From Leuconostoc miyukkimchii (GTDB lineage: Bacteria > Bacillota > Bacilli > Lactobacillales > Lactobacillaceae), in contig NZ_BPKY01000001.1 of assembly GCF_019656055.1 (NCBI RefSeq), forward strand, positions 372,001-436,000: a DNA stretch of 64,000 nt, read 5' to 3'. The translations under genes and the position numbers were made by a program. This document shows, piece by piece, positions 45,081 to 53,425 of the stretch. The notes beneath the pieces are model-generated. The model worked only from the letters and a program-made list of their open reading frames with translations. It made no database searches and had not been told where the DNA came from. Every line of letters begins with the position of its first letter. Position 1 is the first letter of the stretch.

Positions 45081-45172
45081 AAGACAATCGCTAAAGTGGC
45101 TCTAGGAAACTTGGACAGATAAGTAAGTCCAATACACTATGTGGCTTGCTTAAGTAAAAAGATTGTCTTTTT
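45081..45172 (+). terminator. Large multi-branched hairpin ending in a T-run, after pepT
   Basis: AAGACAATC (about 45081-45090) pairs with GATTGTCTT (about 45160-45168), followed by T. The 70 nt enclosed are not a simple loop: TTGGAC (about 45112-45117) pairs with GTCCAA (about 45127-45132), and further short pairings are possible around GTGGCT repeats. It probably terminates pepT but is larger than a normal terminator. Confidence 0.55.
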
Positions 45173-45260
45173 ATATTTAATTCAGGTAGGTTTAACGAAT
45201 TTTTAGCGCACGAATGGTATTTTTGATACAATAAAGTAGACAAATTATTAGGAGCACAAT

Positions 45261-46169
45261 ATGAAAAAAATTATAGCTGGATTATTGTTGCTGGTAATGC
45301 TTGTTGGTGTTGGGGTATTTGGTTGGCAAAAACAGCAACAAAAAAGTAAAAATGCGGATCCAGTGCAGGCTGCCAAATTAGCACATGTTAAACATATTAA
45401 CCTGGTAGCACTAGGAGATTCATTAACTGAAGGTGTTGGTGATAATAAACAAGAACAAGGTTATTCAGGTCGTATTGCCAAAAAAATTAAAGCTAATTAT
45501 CGTGTGTCTGTTAAAATGTCTAATTTTGGGAAGGCAGGAGACCGATCAGACCAAATTCAAAAACGACTAACCACACAACCGAATTTACAAAAAGCCATTA
45601 AGCAAGCTGATGTTATTGTTCTGACTGCAGGTGGAAACGATCTACAACAGTCATTATTACAAAATGTGTTCGTAAAATCTCCAGCAAAATTATCAGCGGC
45701 GATAAAGTCCGAACAATCAAATTATCAGTATAAATTAAACACATTATTTAAAAACATTCGAAATTATAATCAACAAGCTCCAATTTTTATTTTTGGAAAC
45801 TATAATCCTGTATTCGTTCACTTTCCAAAACGAGTTGATATTAATCAAGATGTCCAATTATTTAATACAGTTAATCGTGAAGTAGCAAAACAAGACAAAA
45901 ATAGTTACTATGTGGGAACGTTTGACTTAACTTTTGGGCAATATCAAACGAAGACGCAAAAAAAATTATTAATGACGCAAGCAACTGATGTTTCCAAAAC
46001 TGCTAATCAGCAAATGACCGCTACGTTAACAGGTGAAACACATGTTAAAAATTCGTGGATTAGTGAAGCAGATAATTATCATCCAAATGATACTGGTTAT
46101 AATTACATGACAAAGCAGTTACTTAATGTTATGAGGAGAGAACAGTCAGCATGGTTGATAAAACATTAA
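45261..46169 (+). CDS. SGNH/GDSL-family hydrolase, membrane-anchored
   Basis: A 302-residue lipase/esterase-like protein with an N-terminal membrane anchor or signal (about residues 3-22, IIAGLLLLVMLVGVGVFGW). Block I is LVALGDSLTEGVGD (nucleophile Ser about residue 55), block II lies near GKAGDRSDQI, block III is VLTAGGNDLQQS and block V is NYHPNDTGYNYM with the Asp/His pair. It acts outside the membrane on an unknown ester; the YpmR-like branch is common in lactic acid bacteria. It overlaps a YpmS-like gene by 19 bp, matching the ypmR-ypmS pairing. Confidence 0.9.
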   Translation: MKKIIAGLLLLVMLVGVGVFGWQKQQQKSKNADPVQAAKLAHVKHINLVALGDSLTEGVGDNKQEQGYSGRIAKKIKANYRVSVKMSNFGKAGDRSDQIQKRLTTQPNLQKAIKQADVIVLTAGGNDLQQSLLQNVFVKSPAKLSAAIKSEQSNYQYKLNTLFKNIRNYNQQAPIFIFGNYNPVFVHFPKRVDINQDVQLFNTVNREVAKQDKNSYYVGTFDLTFGQYQTKTQKKLLMTQATDVSKTANQQMTATLTGETHVKNSWISEADNYHPNDTGYNYMTKQLLNVMRREQSAWLIKH

Positions 46170-46762
46170 AACGACAATCTTACTTATCCCCCAAAAAATC
46201 ACCATGGTTTTGGGCATTTTTGAGTCTCTTAGGGGTAATTATACTTAGTCTCGGCTTGGTTTTTTTTGCAGCTAAACAGACCGTTCCAATGACTGATAAT
46301 CGTTCTAAAATTGCTAATACAGATGCTACTTTTGATGTATCATTGAATAAGCGTCAAGTAAATGCATTAGTTGCCTATTATTTGAGTGATACGAATAATA
46401 GTGGCTATACTTTTCGAGTAGAAGATAACATCATGATGTACGGTAGTCAAAGTTTTCTTGGTCAAAAATTTAAGTTTGGTATGATGTTAAAACCAGAAGT
46501 AACTAAAAATGGTAATATTATTTTAACAGCTCAGAAATTAGCGATTGGTAATTTGCCATTGCCAATATCAGCTATTATGCAGTATGTTAGATCAAGTTAT
46601 CAGGCACCTGAATTTGTTAAAATAAATCCTAGTAAAAAGCAAATTTATATTGATATGACAAAATTACCGGTGACACAAGGCATGTCGTTTCGAGCTAAGG
46701 TGATTGACATGAAAGCAGATACTTTTATTTTTGAAGGAGGACTTGCTCATGGTAGACAATAA
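46151..46762 (+). CDS. YpmS family (DUF2140) membrane-anchored protein
   Basis: A 203-residue protein with one N-terminal membrane helix (about residues 21-42, WFWAFLSLLGVIILSLGLVFF) and an external domain resembling DUF2140: VSLNKRQVNALVAYYLSD and GNIILTAQKLAIGNLPLPISAIMQYV. The function is unknown. The overlap with the SGNH hydrolase gene and downstream YozE gene is a conserved cluster, so the three probably share one transcript. Confidence 0.88.
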   Translation: MVDKTLKRQSYLSPKKSPWFWAFLSLLGVIILSLGLVFFAAKQTVPMTDNRSKIANTDATFDVSLNKRQVNALVAYYLSDTNNSGYTFRVEDNIMMYGSQSFLGQKFKFGMMLKPEVTKNGNIILTAQKLAIGNLPLPISAIMQYVRSSYQAPEFVKINPSKKQIYIDMTKLPVTQGMSFRAKVIDMKADTFIFEGGLAHGRQ

Positions 46763-46985
46763 CCACCCCTTTTATAGTTGGTTGATGACACAAAAAAACA
46801 CTGTAGCAGCTAACGAAATTCAACAATTTGCCAATAATGCATTTTTAGACTCAACTTTTCCAAAACAAAGTTCAAACTTTGATGATATCTCAAAATATTT
46901 GGAAGAAAACACGACATATTTAATGAGTATGACAACATTTGATACGTCATGGGAAATATATATTCAGCAAACGAATAAATACTAA
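46749..46985 (+). CDS. YozE family protein (UPF0346)
   Basis: A 78-residue SAM-like helical protein: NHPFYSWLMTQKN near the N-terminus, AANEIQQFANNAFLDSTFPKQSSNFDDISKYLEEN and a final FDTSWEIY. The family is conserved in Firmicutes with unknown function. The ATG at 46749 has GGAGG at 46736-46740 inside the end of the YpmS-like gene (14 bp overlap). Confidence 0.9.
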   Translation: MVDNNHPFYSWLMTQKNTVAANEIQQFANNAFLDSTFPKQSSNFDDISKYLEENTTYLMSMTTFDTSWEIYIQQTNKY

Positions 46986-47042
46986 GATAGGAAATGTATT
47001 GTAGTTATGTCGTAACATAAACTAACAATTACAAATTATATA

Positions 47043-47906
47043 ATGGCACAAATAATTCAATGGTTCCCTGGCCATATGGCTAAAGCCTTTCGCTTGATGC
47101 GAGAAAATTTAAAACTGGTTGATGTTATTTTTGAACTAGTTGATGCGCGAATTCCAGAAAGTTCACGTAATCCAGAAGTTGATAAACTCATTGGTTCCAA
47201 GCCACGCTTATTAATTATGACAAAGGCTGATTTAGCAGATCCAGATCAGATCCGTGCATGGAAATTACGATTTGAGTCAGAAGGACATACGGTATTGGTA
47301 CTAGATACACGTGATCCACGGACACCACAACTAGTTACCAAAGCGGCTCGACGGGCAGTCGAATCTAAAAAGGCTGCCCAGTTAGCGCGTGGTATTCAAG
47401 ATCAGCCTATTCGAGCGATGATTACAGGTATTCCAAACGTTGGCAAATCTACTTTGTTAAATCATCTAGTGATGAAAAATGTCGCACCAACAGCTGATCG
47501 CCCGGGTGTGACTAAAAAGATAGCATGGTTAAAGACACCCACAAAGCTTGAACTATTGGATTCACCAGGTGTATTATGGCCTAAATTTGAAGATCAGCTG
47601 ATTGGCATGAAGTTGGCACTTACTGGCGCGGTGAAAGATACTATTTTTGCAAAAGATGATGCTGCTTTATATTTAATTAGTTTTTTTAGAACCTATCGCC
47701 CAGAAGCAATTATTGAAAGATATCATTTAGATAATAATATCTTTGATCAAGAAAATGTTCAGGTACTTCTTGATATTACTAATAAGCTGGGCTTTAAAGA
47801 TAATTATGAAAAAGCGAGTGAACGCTTATTAAATGATTTACGAAAGGGTAAACTAGGTACGTTTACACTAGATTTGATTGAGAATATTGATGACGGAAAC
47901 AATTAA
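47043..47906 (+). CDS. rbgA: Ribosome biogenesis GTPase YlqF/RbgA
   Basis: A 287-residue circularly permuted GTPase needed for late 50S assembly. The motif order is G4 (MTKADLAD), then G1 (GIPNVGKSTLLNHL, about residue 126), G2 region (RPGVTK) and G3 (DSPGVLWP), followed by a C-terminal RNA-binding domain. The N-terminus IQWFPGHMAKAFR is diagnostic. No clear ribosome binding site precedes the ATG at 47043. It overlaps rnhB by 17 bp. Confidence 0.97.
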   Translation: MAQIIQWFPGHMAKAFRLMRENLKLVDVIFELVDARIPESSRNPEVDKLIGSKPRLLIMTKADLADPDQIRAWKLRFESEGHTVLVLDTRDPRTPQLVTKAARRAVESKKAAQLARGIQDQPIRAMITGIPNVGKSTLLNHLVMKNVAPTADRPGVTKKIAWLKTPTKLELLDSPGVLWPKFEDQLIGMKLALTGAVKDTIFAKDDAALYLISFFRTYRPEAIIERYHLDNNIFDQENVQVLLDITNKLGFKDNYEKASERLLNDLRKGKLGTFTLDLIENIDDGNN

Positions 47907-48654
47907 CACAATTAAATCTCTACTAAAAACAATCTCTGATGTGTCAGATCAACGCATCGTAAAATGGCGATCAGATGCTAGATCAGGTGTTCAATTAGCA
48001 TTGAAAAGTTGGGATAATCAACAGCAAAAAACTTTGAAAAAAGAACAGGCTTTTCAGGAACGCTTTAGTTTTGAACGTCAACATTGGCAAGAAGGTTTGG
48101 TTAATATTGCTGGTGTAGATGAAGTTGGTCGCGGGCCGTTAGCTGGTCCGGTAATAGCAGCTGCAGTTATATTACCGCACGATTTTCATAGTATAGAGGT
48201 GATTGATTCCAAACAGTTGTCTGCTAAAAAAAGAAATGAATTGTATTATTTAATTATCGAGCAAGCTATTTCAATCGGTGTTGGCATAGTGGAAGCACCA
48301 CAAATAGATGAAATTAATATCTATCAAGCTGCTCGTGTTGCAATGACACAAGCTGTACAAGAATTGGCACCAACAGCTGAATTTTTGTTAATTGATGCAA
48401 TGTCATTGGATTTATCTACACCACAAGCATCATTGATAAAAGGCGACGCACGTAGTAATTCTATTGCTGCTGCTAGTATTGTAGCCAAAGTGACAAGGGA
48501 TAAATTAATGACTGATTATGATACTATTTATCCAGGTTACGGCTTTGCCAATAATGCCGGTTATGGGACGCAAGAACATCTTGAGGGCATTCAAAAATTA
48601 GGTATCACACCAATTCATCGCCGTTCTTTTGGACCAGTTCGTGAACGAATATAA
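47890..48654 (+). CDS. rnhB: Ribonuclease HII
   Basis: A 254-residue RNase HII that removes ribonucleotides and RNA from DNA hybrids. Catalytic acids are visible in NIAGVDEVGRGPLAGPV (Asp-Glu, about residue 77), the IDSKQLS block and LIDAMSLD; GDARSNSIAAASIVAKVTRD is the typical late motif. An N-terminal extension of about 70 residues is usual in Firmicutes. The ATG at 47890 is preferred over TTG at 47878. It follows rbgA with overlap, a conserved order. Confidence 0.96.
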   Translation: MTETINTIKSLLKTISDVSDQRIVKWRSDARSGVQLALKSWDNQQQKTLKKEQAFQERFSFERQHWQEGLVNIAGVDEVGRGPLAGPVIAAAVILPHDFHSIEVIDSKQLSAKKRNELYYLIIEQAISIGVGIVEAPQIDEINIYQAARVAMTQAVQELAPTAEFLLIDAMSLDLSTPQASLIKGDARSNSIAAASIVAKVTRDKLMTDYDTIYPGYGFANNAGYGTQEHLEGIQKLGITPIHRRSFGPVRERI

Positions 48655-48729
48655 GTATAATCATTTTTAAAATATAGTCACTCAAGTTGAGCGTTCACGC
48701 AAAAATTTAAATCAATAACAGTCAATCTT

Positions 48730-48760
48730 AAAGCCTGAAAAGACAATTCTGGCTTTTTTT
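48730..48760 (+). terminator. Terminator after rnhB
   Basis: AAAGCC(T)GAA pairs with TTC(T)GGCTTT around a 7-nt loop, followed by a T-run. Confidence 0.85.
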
Positions 48761-48777
48761 GTGTCAACTTAATTATA

Positions 48778-48811
48778 GATTTCAAAATGTAAGCGCTTGC
48801 ATTTTGAAATC
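48778..48811. promoter_or_regulatory. 34-bp near-perfect palindrome with cre-like core
   Basis: Positions 48778-48811 are self-complementary except for one G-T pair. The centre TGTAAGCGCTTGCA (48788-48801) fits a catabolite-responsive element (WTGNAANCGNNNNCW type) for CcpA. It overlaps the -35 box, so binding would block the promoter. Confidence 0.75.
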
Positions 48812-48825
48812 CACGGGTTTATAAT
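48797..48825 (+). promoter_or_regulatory. Promoter of the alpha-glucosidase operon
   Basis: TTGCAT, a 17 bp spacer, then TATAAT (48820-48825). The -35 lies inside the cre-like palindrome and a second operator follows the -10. Confidence 0.8.
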
Positions 48826-48838
48826 GGGCTTGTATAAA

Positions 48839-48850
48839 TGGAACGTTCCA
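48839..48850. promoter_or_regulatory. Perfect 12-bp operator palindrome downstream of the -10
   Basis: TGGAACGTTCCA, a perfect palindrome with a central CG as in LacI-family operators, lying at about +7 to +18 of the transcript. The probable ligand is the LacI-type regulator encoded at 52325 in the same operon region. Confidence 0.7.
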
Positions 48851-48869
48851 ATTTTAAAAAGGAGAAAAT

Positions 48870-50591
48870 ATGGTAGAAGAAATGTGGTGGAAAAAGGCTG
48901 TTGTATATCAGGTATACCCTAAGAGCTTTCAAGACAGCGACAATGATGGCATAGGTGACATACGTGGTATTATCAATCGGTTAGATTATATTAAACAGCT
49001 AGGAATTGACGTCATTTGGCTTAATCCTATCTATAAAACATCTAATATTGATGGTGGATACGATATTTCAGATTATCAAAGTATAAATCCTGTATTTGGA
49101 AATATGTTTGATTTTGAAGAATTGCTCGACAAAGCGCATCATAAGGGCTTAAAAATTATGATGGATTTAGTTGTTAATCACAGTTCATTTGAACATGATT
49201 GGTTTCTAAAAAGTCGGCAAAGTGCAAGTGAAAGTAATAAATATCGTGATTATTATATATGGCGTGATCCAGTGGATGGGCATGAACCTAATAATTGGGG
49301 ATCATTTTTTTCTGGTCCAGCATGGACATATGATGAACAAAGTGGTCAATACTATTTGCATCTATTTGCAAAGGAACAACCAGATTTAAACTGGGATAAT
49401 CCAGATGTCAGAAACTCAATATTTGATATGATGAACTGGTGGGCAAATAAAGGTATTGATGGTTTCAGAATGGACGTTATTTCTTTGATTTCAAAACCTC
49501 AAGGTTTGCCTGATGCACCAATTGAAGGACAATCATTATACGGCAATTCAGGTGATGCATCTGCTAACGGTCCTCATGTTCATGACTATTTGAAGGAAAT
49601 GAATCAGCAGGTTCTCCAAAAACATGATTGGATTACTGTAGGTGAGACAGCCGGTGTGACGACAGATGAAGCCGGAAAGTATGCGAATCTAGACGGTTCA
49701 GAGTTGAATATGGTGTTTCAATTTGAGCATGTAAGTTTAGATGGTAATCACAATCCCGCATTAGGAAAATGGTCAGATGATCACGTTACATTAACAGATT
49801 TAAGGGATAATCTGGTAAAATGGCAAAAAAAACTGAGCGGCAGGGCATGGAACAGTTTGTATTGGAACAATCATGATCAGCCTCGAGCCGTATCAAGGTT
49901 TGGGAATGATAGTGTTGAATATCGAGTAATATCAGCTAAAATGTTGGCAGCGGTACTTCATTTTATGCAGGGAACACCATACATCTATCAAGGTGAAGAG
50001 CTTGGTATGACCAATGCAAAGTTTACGGCGTTGAGCCAATACCGTGATCTTGAATCGATTAATGCATATCGAGAATTAGTAGAAGAGCGAAAATTGCTAT
50101 CTTCCGATGATATGATGAAGTACCTTAGCGCACGTTCTAGAGACAATTCACGTACGCCTATGCAATGGAATGCACAGGAAAATGCTGGGTTTACTAATGG
50201 CACACCTTGGTTAACAGTTAATCCAAATTATAAGTATATTAATGTCCAAGCAGCATTAGAAGATAAAGAATCATTATTTTATTTTTACCAAAAATTAATT
50301 ACTTTAAGGCATACGTTACCAATTATTACCGATGGTGATTTTGAATTAGTCGCTGGAAATGAAACAGATGAGTCAGTTTTTGCCTACACCAGACAGAATC
50401 ATGAACAAACGTTGTTTGTTATAGCCAATTTCACTTCTGAATCAGTTAATCGTCAATATAATATTCCCAGTGATCATCAACTATTGGTTCAAAATTATAA
50501 AGAGATAACAAGTGCGCAATTACGTCCATATGAAGTCAGAGTCTATTTGTTTTCAAATAGGTCCATAGTATCTGCAGAAAAGGAGGATTAG
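48870..50591 (+). CDS. Alpha-glucosidase, GH13 (oligo-1,6-glucosidase/isomaltase type)
   Basis: A 573-residue cytoplasmic GH13 enzyme with no signal peptide. Catalytic nucleophile Asp202 (GFRMDVIS), acid Glu259 (TVGETAG) and Asp336 (NNHDQPR) are visible; DLVVNHSS is conserved region I. The residue after the nucleophile is Val203, which in this family goes with alpha-1,6 specificity (isomaltose, dextran oligomers), whereas Ala or Thr goes with alpha-1,4. AAAGGAG precedes the ATG. It is the first gene of an operon with a GPH sugar transporter, so the substrate is probably imported unphosphorylated. Confidence 0.93.
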   Translation: MVEEMWWKKAVVYQVYPKSFQDSDNDGIGDIRGIINRLDYIKQLGIDVIWLNPIYKTSNIDGGYDISDYQSINPVFGNMFDFEELLDKAHHKGLKIMMDLVVNHSSFEHDWFLKSRQSASESNKYRDYYIWRDPVDGHEPNNWGSFFSGPAWTYDEQSGQYYLHLFAKEQPDLNWDNPDVRNSIFDMMNWWANKGIDGFRMDVISLISKPQGLPDAPIEGQSLYGNSGDASANGPHVHDYLKEMNQQVLQKHDWITVGETAGVTTDEAGKYANLDGSELNMVFQFEHVSLDGNHNPALGKWSDDHVTLTDLRDNLVKWQKKLSGRAWNSLYWNNHDQPRAVSRFGNDSVEYRVISAKMLAAVLHFMQGTPYIYQGEELGMTNAKFTALSQYRDLESINAYRELVEERKLLSSDDMMKYLSARSRDNSRTPMQWNAQENAGFTNGTPWLTVNPNYKYINVQAALEDKESLFYFYQKLITLRHTLPIITDGDFELVAGNETDESVFAYTRQNHEQTLFVIANFTSESVNRQYNIPSDHQLLVQNYKEITSAQLRPYEVRVYLFSNRSIVSAEKED

Positions 50592-50595
50592 TAAG

Positions 50596-52011
50596 ATGGT
50601 TGATAATGCAACAGCAACTGTAAAAAAAGGCACAGGAAAATTACCGTGGAATGAACGATTAAGCTATGGGGCCAGTGACTTTGCTTGTAGCTTCACTTTT
50701 AGCTTAATTGGAACATATTTGATGTACTTTTATACCGATGTTTTCGGTATTACAGCAGGAGCAGTTGGTACATTGATGCTGGTTGCTCGAATTATTGATG
50801 CGCTAGATGGTCCATTTTGGGGTATAATGATTGATCATACGCATACGAAATGGGGACGCAGCCGACCATATTTACTCTGGTTTAATGCACCATTTACGAT
50901 ATTTACCATTCTATGTTTCACCACCCCAGATTTACCTATGAATTGGAAAATTGTTTGGGCGTATGTCACATACATTGGTATTGATGTTTTGTATTCGGCT
51001 GTTAATATTCCTTTAACATCAATTCTGCCAAGTATGACAACTGATCCCGATGAACGTGTGCTCTTGTCAACAATTCGTTCTTTGTTTTCAAATTTTGGTG
51101 GTACCTTAATATCTGTCATTGCTTTACCACTGGTAACAGTTTTTGGTGGTACTGATAATCCACGACGTGGTTTCTTCTGGATAGCTGTGATGGCAGCCGC
51201 CGTATTCTTTGTCATTTACCTCTTTGTATTTGCTAACTTACGTGAGCATGTACAAACGAGACAATCTCAGAAGGCATTACCTATTAAGACGTCTCTTAAG
51301 GCGTTACGTAATAATTGGCCATGGGTAATTATTGTGGGTTTGAACTTTATCTATTGGTTAGGAATGCAAACCAAAGGACAGGTTACAATTTATTTCTTTA
51401 AGTACAACTTGGATAAGCCAGGATTAGCATCATTAGCTCTATTTTTTAACGCTGTGGGATTAATATCTGTATTCTTAACACCTAAGGTTGTTATGAAGAT
51501 AGGTAAGAAAAAGACAATATTATTTGGACTAGGGTTAAGCATTATTGGGCAATTGGTCCTTGGACTGGGTGCCCAATTGTTAAACATACCTTTAGTTATT
51601 ATTGGTACAATTATTGGTAATTTTGGTAACGGATTTGTTGGCGCATTGATTGCTGTACTTTTGGCAGATTCTGTTGACTATGGTGAATGGAAAAATGGTG
51701 TTCGTGCAGAAGGTATTGTGACATCTGCCTCAAGTTTTACAGCAAAATTTGGTATGGGGATTGGTGGTGCCATAACAGGTATGTTACTGTCTTTGGGTCA
51801 TTATGCACCGAACCAAAAACAATCAGCCGCCGCCTTGTTTAGTATAGAAGCAAACTATGTTTGGGTCCCATTAATTGCATTAGCTATCTCTTTTGTATTA
51901 ATAATGTTCTATCGTTTAACACCAGAAAAAGAAAGAGAAATGGCTCGTTTCGTCAATGCAAAACATGCTAGGGAAGACTTGGAAGATAATGTGACTGATG
52001 TGAAAGAATAG
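50596..52011 (+). CDS. Glycoside-pentoside-hexuronide (GPH) family sugar:cation symporter
   Basis: A 471-residue protein with about twelve membrane segments. The N-terminal LPWNERLSYGASDFACSFTFSLIGTYLMYFYTDVFG and the Asp-rich MLVARIIDALDGPFWGIMIDHTHTKWGRSRPYLLW are typical of the MelB/XylP branch; the Asp residues couple cations. There is no C-terminal IIA-like domain (the protein stops at about 470), unlike LacS. It lies 4 bp after the alpha-glucosidase and probably imports an alpha-glucoside such as isomaltose; this is inferred from the operon. Confidence 0.93.
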   Translation: MVDNATATVKKGTGKLPWNERLSYGASDFACSFTFSLIGTYLMYFYTDVFGITAGAVGTLMLVARIIDALDGPFWGIMIDHTHTKWGRSRPYLLWFNAPFTIFTILCFTTPDLPMNWKIVWAYVTYIGIDVLYSAVNIPLTSILPSMTTDPDERVLLSTIRSLFSNFGGTLISVIALPLVTVFGGTDNPRRGFFWIAVMAAAVFFVIYLFVFANLREHVQTRQSQKALPIKTSLKALRNNWPWVIIVGLNFIYWLGMQTKGQVTIYFFKYNLDKPGLASLALFFNAVGLISVFLTPKVVMKIGKKKTILFGLGLSIIGQLVLGLGAQLLNIPLVIIGTIIGNFGNGFVGALIAVLLADSVDYGEWKNGVRAEGIVTSASSFTAKFGMGIGGAITGMLLSLGHYAPNQKQSAAALFSIEANYVWVPLIALAISFVLIMFYRLTPEKEREMARFVNAKHAREDLEDNVTDVKE

Positions 52012-52022
52012 AAAGGTAACTC

Positions 52023-52265
52023 ATGAGTGAAAATAAAATAAACATTGATCCTAATGAATTTGCTATGTCGTTGATTAAAGCCATTAATAAATCAGACAAT
52101 ATGACAAATGAGCGTTTTATAAAAAATCAACTCACACTTTATTTAGAAGCGTACGTCATGATAGATGATTTTAATCATTTGGAAGTTGATCAAATAAAAA
52201 ACATGGAAAAACAGCAAATCTCTGAATTATTTGATAAAATGTTATCAGGAAGATTTACGCCATGA
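52023..52265 (+). CDS. Hypothetical small acidic protein in the sugar operon
   Basis: An 80-residue protein I do not recognise, predicted largely helical and soluble, with no membrane segment. GAAAGGTAA precedes the ATG, 12 bp after the transporter stop, so it belongs to the operon. A terminator follows directly. Its position between transporter and regulator suggests a link to sugar uptake, but nothing in the sequence shows the role. Confidence 0.7.
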   Translation: MSENKINIDPNEFAMSLIKAINKSDNMTNERFIKNQLTLYLEAYVMIDDFNHLEVDQIKNMEKQQISELFDKMLSGRFTP

Positions 52266-52272
52266 TAATTGT

Positions 52273-52297
52273 AAAAGTGCCTAACTGGCACTTTTTT
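52273..52297 (+). terminator. Terminator of the alpha-glucosidase operon
   Basis: AAAAGTGCC-TAACT-GGCACTTTTTT, ahead of the LacI-type regulator gene. Confidence 0.92.
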
Positions 52298-52324
52298 ATT
52301 ACAAATATTGTTTAGAGAAGGTAA

Positions 52325-53317
52325 ATGAAATTGGTCAATATGAATGATGTAGCTAACTTAGCAGGCGTTTCAAGGGGTTCCATATCAAATTACATCAATG
52401 GCAAAAAAACTAAATTAAGTACACAAAAAAAAATTGAGGAAGCCATTAGGTCATTAAATTATGTACCTAATGCCACTGCTCGTTCTTTGAAAACCAGCAA
52501 ATCAAATTTTGTTGTTTTCATTGTGCCAACTGTTAACTCACCATTCTTTTCTGAATTAAGTTATCATATGCAACAGGAATTGCAACAAAATGGTTACAAA
52601 ATGATTTTGTGTAACTCTAATAATAGTTCAAAAGAGGAAATTGAATATATCCAGATGGCTAATACACAAAAAGTTGCTGGTTTAATAACGATGTCTTATG
52701 CTGATGTAGCTAATTTAGTTGACACTAATATACCTCTTGTTTCCATTGAAAAACGCGTGTCAGATGATATTCCATTGGTGATTTCAGATAATTATGCTGG
52801 TGGTAGACTTGCTGGCGAAGTATTAACCAATCGTGGCGCAACGCGCTTATTATTTATATCAAAAAGACCTGTTCGAAATATTTCGGCTGTACGTGAAAAA
52901 GGTTTTTTGGACTATTGTCATGAAAATAATATTGCTGTTGAGCGGTTTTTAGCACGAAAAAGGACAAATTTCATCGCTGATTTTAAGCGTTTTATCTCTG
53001 AAAATATTGTTGACGGCTCTTTTGCATATGATGGTGTTTTTTCTGACTCTGATGAGTATGCAAGTGATTTTTACAATCTACTCATTCATGCAGGAATTCG
53101 GGTACCCAGCCAGGTTCAAATCATTGGATTTGATGGTTCACGTGTTTACCCAAGGCAAAAAATTATATTATCATCTATCAAACAGCATACTGAAATTATT
53201 GCAAAAACCGCTGTTGAAAAATTATTGACACAATTTGACGATCACAAAGTGGGTACTTTTTTTGGTGAACAAACTACTATACCCATTTCATTTGAAAAGG
53301 GAAGCACTACAAAATAA
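52325..53317 (+). CDS. LacI family transcriptional regulator
   Basis: A 330-residue regulator. The N-terminal HTH and hinge reads MNDVANLAGVSRGSISNYINGKKTKLSTQKKIEEAIRSLNYVPNATARSLKT; the hinge leucine pattern supports CG-centred palindromes. A periplasmic-binding-like ligand domain follows (FVVFIVPTVNSPFFSEL to IGFDGSRVYPRQKIILSSIKQ). It probably senses the operon's sugar and represses through the palindrome at 48839, inferred by proximity. It sits behind a terminator without an obvious promoter of its own. Confidence 0.93.
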   Translation: MKLVNMNDVANLAGVSRGSISNYINGKKTKLSTQKKIEEAIRSLNYVPNATARSLKTSKSNFVVFIVPTVNSPFFSELSYHMQQELQQNGYKMILCNSNNSSKEEIEYIQMANTQKVAGLITMSYADVANLVDTNIPLVSIEKRVSDDIPLVISDNYAGGRLAGEVLTNRGATRLLFISKRPVRNISAVREKGFLDYCHENNIAVERFLARKRTNFIADFKRFISENIVDGSFAYDGVFSDSDEYASDFYNLLIHAGIRVPSQVQIIGFDGSRVYPRQKIILSSIKQHTEIIAKTAVEKLLTQFDDHKVGTFFGEQTTIPISFEKGSTTK

Positions 53318-53367
53318 CAGACAAAGCGTTTAATTCAGAACGTTTAATTTATTTTTTTTGCTAAAAG

Positions 53368-53396
53368 TTGACATTGTGTCATCTATATGACACAAT
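53368..53396 (+). promoter_or_regulatory. hrtRBA promoter
   Basis: TTGACA, a 17 bp spacer, then CACAAT (53391-53396). Both hexamers lie inside the operator palindrome. Confidence 0.7.
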
Positions 53397-53401
53397 GTCA
53401 T
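53368..53401. promoter_or_regulatory. Double HrtR-type operator (two inverted 15-nt palindromes)
   Basis: A perfect inverted repeat (arms 53369-53382 and 53387-53400, 4-nt spacer). Each arm is itself a 15-nt palindrome-like unit: right copy ATGACACAATGTCAT (53387-53401), left copy the complement of ATGACACAATGTCAA (53368-53382). As I recall, the L. lactis HrtR operator is ATGACACAGTGTCAT, one base different. One unit covers the -35, the other the -10. Confidence 0.85.
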
Positions 53402-53425
53402 ATAGATAGAAATGGAGAATATTTT

